Below are positions 36,463 through 44,934 of a stretch of 64,000 nt of DNA, piece after piece. The translations under genes and the position numbers were made by a program. Numbering within the stretch: position 1 is the first letter of the stretch; every line of letters starts with the position of its first letter. The notes under the pieces are model-generated. The model worked only from the letters and a program-made list of their open reading frames with translations. It searched no databases and was not told the origin of the DNA. This stretch comes from Moringa oleifera (lineage: Eukaryota > Streptophyta > Magnoliopsida > Brassicales > Moringaceae). The DNA lies in contig JAJFZO010000902.1 in NCBI GenBank assembly GCA_021397835.1, positions 964,001-1,028,000 on the forward strand, read 5' to 3'.

Positions 36463-38558
36463 TCTAAACTTCTCCTCTGTCAAAACCTCTGCTGCGAGTC
36501 CTACTCCAACGAAACTTCTACCGCTATACTACTGCACTGCCATTGCTACTCTATCCAAGCTACCACTGGTATATGCTAGTGCTACTACTCTAAACTGCTA
36601 CTGCCACTTCGTTTAAGCTACTACAGCTATACTGCAATTACATCTCAATTCGAACTACTATTGTTATGCAGCTACAGCTACCCGTTTAAACTCCTTTTAT
36701 TACTCATCAGAACAGCTACTACCTGTGCTTTTCTATCTAAACTTGAATTGCTACTCATGAAAGCTTTTACTATTACTGCTACTCATCTAAACTGCTATTA
36801 CCGTTGCTAATCAAGTTAAACTGCTACTGCTAATCCATCATAGCTACTGCTCTCAGCGAATTGCTACTGTTATACTTTTACTACTTTTCTTTTAAACTTT
36901 TGGTGTTACAACTACTCCATTTAAGCTTTTACACCTACATCAAAATTGCTAATCAATTCGAGCTCCTACTGCTCTACTGCAACGGCTGCTCGATTTAAAT
37001 TGCCAGTCTTACTGCTACTCATCAAAACTGCTACTCTGACTACTAATGCATCTAAACTACTACTGCTATACTACTACTGCTCCTCTCTCTGAATTACTAT
37101 TACACTGCAACTACTACAATGCTATACTGCTACTGGTATTGTTATAGTGCTACTTTTACTATTATCATGTTCATTATTCCTTTTAAATAAACAGTATGTT
37201 ATTACCTAAAATATATTAACGTACTCAAATAAGATTAGTAGCTTCTACTTACCAAATTGAGAATCCTAGATTTCATGATTGCCTCCCTTGGACTGCAAGT
37301 ATGAAATTCAATCATTTAGTTAGAAAATGAACCATGCTATCAAACACTTAGTTTTGAAAAAAAAAATAAAATAACAAAATAACTTATCTTTACACAGAAG
37401 TAAGCCCACGTATTTGGTTCAGCTTTCCTAAAAGTCAAAGAATTGTGCTGCTCAACTCTAATTCATAAAAATGGGCAATAAAATGCATCAACTATGATTG
37501 CTCAAGAAAGATGACAATTTACCCGTAGCTTCCCATCAGTGGGTTTTAAATCATCATTCGAGTCTTCTCCTGTCTATTGAACAGCTAAAGATTAACCTTT
37601 TGGCTTCATACTCTCTGCTTTTCCAAAATTAAAAAAGGTTAGCGGTAGCTAAGGATTTTCATGCCAAAAAATTGCCTTATTTCTTATTAAATATAGGCAT
37701 GGATATACTGCATTAAATAACTACGGAGAGCAATTTAACAAACTATACTGTCATACCAGGAATTTGCAAGAGAGGAACACCGACCGCGGATGCAACTTAC
37801 GCAGCAGAACATTTTACATCAACAATCCATTCTGTAATTGAGTGCTCCACCTGTATACAATACTTGCTGACATTCATTAACACTAAACATCTTCATAAGG
37901 TAGTTGGCAAGCCATTTCAAATACAAAACGACTTGTGCCAAAACCACAACAAAACAAGGTCAAGACTTATCAACCTGATTGTCCGTATCCTAAGTTAGAA
38001 ATATCATCTACAAAGATATCGACATGAATGAATACACTCAAATAAAAATTATGAAGTATACTTGAGAGAATAACCAGTAAAGTATACCTGCGATACAAGA
38101 TTGGATACTGAAAAATAGTATTTATTGGTATCCATGCTTTTAAGATACTCAACAGTTGCATCTTAACCATTTAGCGAACCTTTCAGTTGCTTGTTGAAGT
38201 TCCTTGATAGTTTTCAAAGGAGCCAATGTGATTTGACCCTCTTTAATAATCTGTACCATACACATTAAAAAGTAAAGATCTCATAAAAATATTCTCAAAA
38301 AGGATAAATGCTATTCTTCCCCTCTTATGGTTGGAAAGATAAGATATAATTTGAATTCAATAAAAAAAAAAAAGCAAAATAAGAAAAACATCATATATAA
38401 TAACCAAATCTAAATGTAATGAGAATAAAAAGAATGAACCTTACGGTATCTCCTCTGAATATTACAATCCCTACAACGAAAAGCTATAACATATTTATGA
38501 TGATCACAAAGTAACTGAACCACTAAATTTTAATTTCAATTAGAAAATATGATACAAA
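36463..38558 (-). repeat. ACC array unit 13 (divergent subtype)
   Basis: 2,096 bases. Exon 3 (about 37,758-37,850) reads VEHSITEWIVDVK with a later TAA, keeping the Glu that units 4-12 have lost. Exon 1 near 38,430-38,505 carries ccttacggtatctcc. Exon 2 near 38,090-38,250 has a further deletion that fuses tgcatc to ttaaccattt. Sequence divergence from units 4-11 is higher than among those units. Confidence 0.91.
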
Positions 38559-39720
38559 TCTAAACTTCTCCTCCATCAAAATGTCTACTTCTAGTGCCAC
38601 ACCAACCAAACTTCTACTGCTACATTACTGTACTAGTATTGTTACTTTATCCAGACTACCACTACTATATGCCAGTGCTACTTTTCTAAACTGTTGCTGC
38701 TAGTGCCACTTCGTTTAAGTTACTACAGCTATACTGTAACTAGTTGTCAATTCGAACTACTATTGTTATACTACTACAGCTACCCGTTTAAACTCCTACT
38801 ACTACTCATCAAAACTGCTACTGCTTGTACTTTTCTATCTAAATTGCAATTACTACTCATGAAAGCTGCTACTACTACTGCTACTCATCAAAACTGCTAC
38901 TACCACTACTAATCAAGCTAAAGTGCTACTGGTAATCCATCTTAACTGTTCTTTTATCCAAACTGTTAGTGTTATATTACTACTGCTTCTCCTTTAAACT
39001 GTTACTGTTACAACTACTTCATTTAAGCTGCTATAATTATACCAAAATTGATACTCAAAATATTAACATACTCAAATGAGATTAGTAACTTCTACTTACC
39101 AAATTAAGAATCTCAGAATTCATGAATGCCTCCTCTAGACTGCAAGTAAGAAATTTAATCACTTAAGTAGAAAATGGACCATGCTATCAATATATAGTTT
39201 TGAAAAAAAAATAAAATAAATTATCTTTACAAAAAGGCAAGCCCACACATTTGGATTGCTTTCGAAATTCAACTCTTTTAAAAGTCATAGAATTATGCAG
39301 CTCAACTCTAGTTCGTAAAAATGAGGAATAAAATGCGTCAACTGTGACTGCTCAAGAAACCTAACAATTTACCTGTACTTTCCCACTGGTAGGTTTAAAA
39401 CCATCATGTGGATCTTCATTTATCACATGAACAACTACACAATGACCTTTCGACCTAGAGCTATTTCTCTTGTCAAAATCAAAAGGGGTTAGTAGCAATT
39501 AATGTTATTTCTGATTAAATATAAGCATACACTACATTAAATGACTAAGGAAAAATGTTTAATGAACTTCACTATCGTACCCAAAATTTGCCAAAGAGGA
39601 ACACCCATCCTGATTGCAACTTGAGCAGCTGAAAGGTTTACTTCGGCAATCCACTCCGTAACTAGGTGCTCCATCTATATCTAGTACATACTGATATTCA
39701 TTAACATTAAACGTCTCAAT
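38559..39720 (-). pseudogene. ACC fragment, unit 14 (right edge of array)
   Basis: CTA tract 38,559-39,050. Exon 6 near 39,102-39,141 reads GGIHEF*DS*FG. Exon 5 near 39,230-39,285 reads ELNFESNPNVWACLFVK, the closest match to the family's ELSFKSKPNVWAYFSVK. Exon 4 from 39,373 reads NPFDFDKRNSSRSKGHC then INEDPHDGFKPTSGKVQ. Exon 3 at 39,581-39,674 reads MEHLVTEWIAEVNLSAAQVA then PLWQIL, closer to plant ACC than any internal unit. The catalytic-site Arg of the VRVTSEDP segment is His here. The array ends near 39,720, upstream of exon 2. Confidence 0.92.
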
Positions 39721-39933
39721 AAGGTAACAAGCGTACAGTACCTTATATAGCTCATCTAAGTGGTCCTACAGAAAGCATAGCACATATACATCACACCTGA
39801 CCTAAGTCATTGGATTACCATAAAAAACTAAAATGAAGTTCAGTATAGCCTTCTTTCACAAGTTCAGCTCTATGTGTGTGAAAGAGAGTGAGGGTGAAAG
39901 AGACAGAGAGACAAAGAGAGATTCTGCACTGAC

Positions 39934-40048
39934 TTGTGCATCTGAAGTCCCGAGAGTGAGGTTATCCCTTAAGAGTTGCATGATAAGAGAGCTATCCTTT
40001 TTATTCTTCTCCAAAGCATCAAGCTCAGCAATGGCTTCATTAAAATGC
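39934..40048 (-). pseudogene. 14-3-3 protein C-terminal exon fragment
   Basis: On the minus strand, after a ttatttaag acceptor, the exon reads [19 protein letters not shown] then [17 protein letters not shown] and ends at a gtcagt donor. This is the penultimate exon of plant 14-3-3 phosphopeptide-binding proteins ([34 protein letters not shown]), whose helix I lines the ligand groove. Both splice sites fit the family's known boundary after TSD.Q. One extra T in gcattttaatg shifts the frame at the exon start, and the invariant Trp of LTLWTSD is Gly. No other 14-3-3 exon was found nearby, so this is a single captured exon. Confidence 0.9.
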
Positions 40049-41315
40049 CTTAAATAAAAGTACAATAAGGGTAATTTGGGCCATTTTAATAGTTAGCAAA
40101 AAAACAATCTTCAATTTTTGATTTGACATCAGTAAACAATAAGAGATTAAAAATAAGATGATTTACATGGCTGAATCAATATTGTAAAAAATGGAACGAC
40201 AACATTCAACATGACATAGTTTCTACGGAGCATATGAACATCCTGGCAAGTAAACAAGCTTGATAAGATTAGATAAGCATAAACTGTAGTGCTTGCAGTT
40301 CCACTACCGTGCTTGAAAGGCTTTGCTCTCTCAAAAGGCTATCTTTTAATATGCATTTAAATATTTCAAAGACTTCAACTAAAATACGTTGTGGATATGT
40401 TCCCTCACATGAGTATTCCTCAATGCAAATTCTATTAATGAATCTACATTCATGTTTCTCTAGTCTCCACTATTGTTTTGTGACTTAAGTACACGTGCAT
40501 GCACATGGAGAACCAGCTAAATGGGCTACATGACACTTTGATAAAATTTTTGATTGTTATAACCTCCAAATGGATATGATATTTAGTACTAGCACTAATG
40601 CTGTAAAATCCATTACAATACTTAATCATAAAAAGCAAAAAGTAACAAGTAAAAAAGCATAAAAAGGTCACATGAAAACTAAATTGACCAGAACAAAAAA
40701 AAAATCCAACAAAATCAAGAAAACACATGCTAGAAAAAAACAATAGGCAAGAAACTTAAAGAAAATCTAAGACAATCCTATCATCGTACATATGACTTTT
40801 TTCTCCAACCATCCAAGTTTTCAAATGATTTATTGCCTGGTAAAGATATTATCTTTATTCTTGTACAATCTCTTTCTCAACAAGGAACTTGGTGCAAGAG
40901 ATATAATTAACAGTGAGATTCTAAGCAAAGAGGTGACAACCACATAAAAGGATTCATAACTAGTTAGTCAGTCAAGAAAAATTATTGCACAATTAAGTTT
41001 TAGTGCCATAGTTACTAATTCTTTCTTGAAGACACTGGACGCAAGAGTAACTCTGGCCATATGACTTGGGATCCATGATATGAACATAAAATGCCATGGA
41101 AGAAAACAAGAAACACCATTTTAGAAGTTAAAGAGACTATAGGGACTCCACATACCACAGGTGATGATATTGTAAACTACATGGTTGATGAGTGGAAATC
41201 ATAATTTGGTCTAGGTGAAATTTTGAGAAACATAATTCGGAAGAGGAAGAAATGAGGGTGAAACTCTCTCGAAAAAGCAAGTCACTGCTAGATGTAGAAC
41301 GATAAATATTAAAAT
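40049..41315. other. Non-coding stretch
   Basis: I recognise no exon here. The sequence is of ordinary AT-rich intergenic or intronic type. Confidence 0.5.
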
Positions 41316-41508
41316 TCAAAGTCTGGCTAAATAATTGAAACCAACACCTCCAACTATGAATAACATTCCGATGATCCAAAGGTTAGTCGAATATCCATAA
41401 AATCAAAATAGTAAAGAGTCTTACAATAAAAAGCACAAGTGTGTAACCCAAGTACTGGAAAGCAGCACCACCAGCACCCTGCAAAATTGAACCTAGTGTT
41501 GGCAACAT
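41316..41508 (-). other. Exon-like hydrophobic pair, family unknown
   Basis: A minus-strand frame at 41,383-41,508 begins MLPTLGSILQ, then GAGGAAFQYLGYTLVLFIV, with an acceptor-like ttttgcag just before GAGG and a gtaag donor-like site after LFI. Next to it, 41,316-41,381 reads LWIIGMLFIVGGVGFNYLA before a TGA. Both are strongly hydrophobic and look like transmembrane segments of one multi-pass membrane protein, split by an intron remnant or a frameshift. I could not name the family with confidence. Confidence 0.4.
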
Positions 41509-41651
41509 TTCAAATATGCCATGCGATTAACATAACAAAAAACCCAAAATTTACTGCACATTGAGCCTTACGAAGCAGAAAAGAAAAGAAAAAAAAAAGA
41601 ATTCTCACTTACTGCAGTGTGACAATGATATGGATTTTTTTTCCCTCTAAG

Positions 41652-42390
41652 TCATTAAATTTTGTATGTTGGCTCTTCCAATTTGAATGAAGATCTGATT
41701 AGAGAAAGTTTTAGTAGCTAAGAAACCCTCATTTAGGCTTGTTTGACACCAGGAGTTAAAGCTGCTGGACTCCATGGTTGGCTATGATGCCCACTCAGAG
41801 CAAAGGGAAAAAACGACAAGCTCCCATCATAGTTACTTATGGCAAATTATGTCTTGTTCATCATCTCCCTTGTACATTTCCTATGACTCCCTCTAGCTAA
41901 ACTGTTAAAATCTATTGATAATCAGCAAGAGTTGCTGGAAACAGCACTACCACATAACAATGGTAGGCCAAAATATCATCATCAACATAACTTCTTTGCA
42001 GAGCAACTAAGGAATCATAAACAAGTAGCAACATTTAACTAAAGCATTAAACACAAGATTTTAGAAGAGCTTAAACAAGAAGCTGTACCATACTGAGGTT
42101 AATGTGGATCGCACATGTGGTATGGATAAAAGCACTGCCCTTCATTGTGCTGCTTCCAGTGGATCTGTTAATGCAGCAGATGTAATTAAACTGCTTTTAT
42201 CTACAGGCACTGATACAAACTGCATGGACACCGATGGTTATCATCCTGTTGATGTTATCTTTGATCATCCAAGGCTCCAAAGCATGAGAATTTCTCTTGA
42301 AGTGCTTTTGCTTGCTCTTTAAGTAGGAGGAAACTAGGGTGTGCATCAATAGCTCAAATTCTGGCTCACCTATTCTTTCTTGCACACCAG
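41652..42390 (+). repeat. Duplicated block carrying CCCH fragment, copy A
   Basis: The same order of words (gaatgaagatctgattagagaaag, aaaccctcatttag, caaagggaaaaaac, gcaacat, catgagaatttctcttgaag) is found at 49,950-50,691 in the same orientation, with roughly one difference every ten or so bases. The left boundary is near cattaaattttgtatgtt. Confidence 0.9.
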
Positions 42391-42540
42391 AGAATGGGCT
42401 CTCACATTCTCCTTCTGAATTGGTATCTTCTCCCGTGGTTTTAAAATCTAATGATGTTCCTGCTGGCAGTAGAGAAGAAAGAGTATCCAACTGATCCATC
42501 CCTACCTGAAATAAAGAATAGCATTTATGCCAAAGCTTGA
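42095..42540 (+). pseudogene. CCCH tandem zinc-finger protein fragment (ankyrin part)
   Basis: Opens EVNVDRTCGMDKSTALHCAA, then SGSVNAADVIKLLLSTGTD and DGYHPVDVI: two ankyrin repeats of the plant CCCH zinc-finger family that has ankyrin repeats ahead of its zinc fingers. After a stop and frame change it continues in another frame with SGSPILSCTPENG and SPSELVSSPVVLKSNDVP, the Ser/Pro-rich linker. After a further shift it ends KKEYPTDPSLPEIKNSIYA, the conserved motif just before TDEFRMF and the zinc fingers. At that point (about 42,531) CCCH sequence stops and repeat-derived sequence begins with gcttgagatcttccc. The RNA-binding fingers are absent. Members of this family are stress- and hormone-related RNA-binding regulators; this copy cannot be functional. 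Confidence 0.93.
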
Positions 42541-42730
42541 GATCTTCCCTTGTTTCCTTGTTTCTTCTTGAAACGTGAATGTTTTCTATCGATCTGCTTT
42601 CTCAAGGAATAGGAGGGGATTTTGAGAGAGAGAGAGAGGAGGGAGAGAGAGCAGTAGAGGAGGAAGAAGGTGCCAAAGGCCTGAGCATTTAAATAGCTGC
42701 CCAATCTTATTTTGAAAACGTGCATGTATG
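42541..42730 (-). promoter_or_regulatory. Promoter-like module, single copy (160-bp family)
   Basis: Read on the minus strand: ATTGG, then the TATA-like TATTTAAAT (42,687-42,695), then a pyrimidine-rich leader (CTTCTTCCTCC and a (CT)n run, 42,600-42,668), then ctttctcaagg and gtttcaagaag. The order TATA-like box, CT-rich patch, leader is that of many plant core promoters. The same sequence occurs at 44,735-44,930 and about 14 times in 50,700-53,050. Promoter activity is inference. Confidence 0.5.
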
Positions 42731-43210
42731 GTTTTTTTCTTGGTTATTCACCTTATCAGAACTTCCAATGGTGTGATTGTTTCCCCACCTATGATCTAAT
42801 GTTATGTAGTTCAATTTGATGCATAATCCAAAATATATCATTCACGGGCTTCTCTGGTTTCTTTCTTTCCTCGGGCCTGCTAAGTTCCATCTCTGATGTA
42901 GTATCTAACAAACATATTATAAGGTTGCTCCAAAGTTACTTCTTTCTCAAGCTACAACATCTCCTAAGCCTAAAACTCAGCAGACATATGACAAGAAATG
43001 CAATGCCTTCAGTAGCAAAATGACAGACAATGAAGAGTAAATCTATGCCATAATATGACAAAGTCAAGCAAGTTTCCAGTGAACCAAGAGCTTCATCAAT
43101 TCAATTATTTCAATCCATCATGTTTTCGTTTTCTAGCTAAGATAACATATTTTCAACTTGGTAACTAATTATTACTAATGTTTATAACATTCAGAAACAT
43201 TTATCTTGCC
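42731..43210. other. Spacer without recognised features
   Basis: About 480 bases between the promoter-like module and the first 508-bp repeat. No exon, no clear repeat. Confidence 0.5.
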
Positions 43211-44735
43211 TTGATTTCAAGGGAAGCTCAATAGAGAAAATCAAAAGTAATATCTCTCCAGACTACTAACACCATAAAACACATACCCGAAGAATGCCTC
43301 AAGATTCACAGCAAGTATTTTGCCATGATTCCAAATAAAGCTAGGTAAAGAAATAAAAACAATTCAACTTTTATTAACTGCAAATATTATTAAAAAGAAG
43401 TGAGCAAGAGAATTTACCTAAGCCACTCATCTGCCATAGTAAACAAGATTGGGCTGCAAGGGAAAGAGGAATCCCAATTCATCTGGTGCCTATTTGAAAA
43501 GTGCTGTAAACGTCTGGAGATTTTGGAGGAGAAATAACAAGAGGGCGATCAAGAGAAGCCAAAGCCATAAAAGTGCAGCATGAAGGAGGCTTGCTAATCT
43601 GAAGTTGCTGAAGTCAGAACTGAAGCTGCTGCCCTATTCTCGATTTGAGGGAAGTACAACACAGGGCACAACATCGAACCAGTGGCTTGAGATCTTCCCC
43701 TGTTTTCGTGTTTCTTTCTTGATTTCAAGGGAAGCTCAATAAAGAAAATCAAAAGTAATATCTCTCCAGACTGCTAACACCATAAAACACATACCCGAAG
43801 AATGCCTTAAGATATACAACAAGTATTTTGCCATGATTCCAAATAAAGCTCGGTAAAGAAATAAAAACAATTCAACTTTTATATACTACAAACGTTATTA
43901 AAAAGAAGTAAGCAAGAGAATTTACCTGAGCCACTCATTTGCCATAGTAAACAAGATTTGGCTGCAAGGGAAATAGGAATCCCAATTCATCCAGTGCTTA
44001 TTTGAAAAGTGCTGTAAATGTCTGGAGATTTTGGAAGAGAAATAAAAAGAGGGCGATCAAGAGAAGCCAAAGCCATGAAAGGGCAGCATGAAGGAGGCTT
44101 GCTAATCTGAAGTTGCTGAAGTCGGAACTGAAGCTGCTGCCCTATTCTTGATTTTGAGGGAAGTACAACACAGGGCACAACATCGAACCAGTGGCTTGAG
44201 ATCTTCCCCTGTTTTCGTGTTTCTTTCTTGATTTCAAGGGAAGCTCAACAAAGAAAATCAAAAGTAATATCTCTCCAGACTACTAACACCATAAAATACA
44301 TACCCGAAGAATGCCTCAAGATTCACAGCAAGTATTTTGCCATGATTCCAAATAAAGCTCGGTAAAGAAATAAAAATAATTCAACTTTTATTAACTGCAA
44401 ACGTTATTAAAAAGAAGTGAGCAAGAGAATTTACCTGAGCCACTCATCTGCCATAGTAAACAAGATTGGGCTGCAAGGGAAAGAGGAATCCCAATTCATC
44501 CGGTGCCTATTTGGAAAGTGCTGTAAATGTCTGGAGATTTTGGAAGAGAAATAACAGGGGGGCGATCAAGAGAAGCCAAAGCCATGAAAGTGCAACATGA
44601 AGGAGGCTTGCTAATCGAACGTTGCTGAAGCCGGAACTGAAACTGCCTATTCTCGATTTTGAGGGAAGTACAACACAGAGCACAGTATCGAACCGGTGGT
44701 TTGAGACCTTCCCCTGTTTTCGTGTTTCTTTCTTG
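43211..44735 (-). repeat. Three tandem copies of a 508-bp unit
   Basis: Copies start at 43,211, 43,719 and 44,228, each with ttgatttcaagggaagctca, and differ by only a few percent. On the minus strand each contains a 65-nt open stretch beginning ATGAATTGGGATTCC, coding MNWDSSFPCSPILFT then MADEWL, and ending at a gtaaatt donor: 43,418-43,482, 43,926-43,990 and 44,435-44,499. Spacing and frame are the same in all three. Upstream of it another minus frame (SKPPSCCPFMALASLDRPLF) is open over about 60 codons in copy 2. I do not recognise a family. It could be a 5' exon with its leader, tandemly repeated together with the adjoining promoter-like sequence. Confidence 0.85.
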
Positions 44736-44934
44736 ATGTGAAAGTTTTCATTCAACCTAGTTTCTCAAGGAATAAGAGAAGATTTTGAGAGAGAGAGGGA
44801 AAAAGAGAAGCTGAGGAAGAAGGTGCACAATGATCTAATTTTAAAAACATGCAAAAGGCATGTTGAGAAGCAAGAGAGGAAGAAACTGCACAACGGTCTC
44901 ATTTTAAAAACATGCAGAAGGCGTGTTTTGAGAT
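44736..44934 (-). repeat. Promoter-like module remnants (160-bp family)
   Basis: Contains tttctcaaggaat, a GA run and gaagaaggtgcacaa, as in the 160-bp family. These are followed by two short near-repeats of ttttaaaaacatgca(a/g)aaggc(a/g)tg. The TATA-like box is not preserved here. Confidence 0.7.

Larger units (their letters stand above)
7457..39720 (-). repeat. Tandem array of partial acetyl-CoA carboxylase gene units (about 15 x 2.1 kb)
   Basis: The same module repeats head to tail with a period near 2.1 kb. It contains, in gene order on the minus strand, six exons of the biotin carboxylase domain of plant homomeric (multidomain) acetyl-CoA carboxylase: exon 1 LLCDQYGN..RRHQK-like (75 nt); exon 2 IIEEGPITVAP..NPRLQ-like (173-174 nt); exon 3 VEHPVTEWIAEV-like (94 nt); exon 4 ending DDGFKPTSGKVQ-like (188 or 159 nt); exon 5 PNVWAYFSVK-like (40-51 nt); exon 6 GGIHEFSDSQFG-like (40 nt). 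Each unit is linked to the next by 0.5-0.75 kb of CTA/CTG-rich degenerate minisatellite. Unit starts, taken at the tctaaacttctcctcc landmark: 8,761, 11,851, 19,860, 21,967, 24,066, 26,144, 27,741, 29,832, 31,942, 34,051, 36,463 and 38,559. Truncated units begin at 10,259 and 18,205. The stretch 12,961-18,204 is an interruption. No unit can encode a protein. Confidence 0.93.

Noticed and set aside
18205..39720. The tandem units as a multigene family of small secreted or membrane proteins (many Leu/Tyr-rich frames)
   Set aside because: The frames lie in the CTA/CTG-rich minisatellite, lack consistent starts in all units, and follow from the repeat composition. The conserved part of the unit is ACC exons on the other strand.
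18205..39720. CRISPR array or classical centromeric satellite
   Set aside because: The unit is 2.1 kb with recognisable eukaryotic exons and introns, there is no short repeat-spacer pattern, and the genome is a plant's.
42197..42499. 100-codon minus-strand frame opposite the CCCH fragment
   Set aside because: It is the antisense shadow of the CCCH ankyrin and linker sequence, which matches its family on the plus strand.
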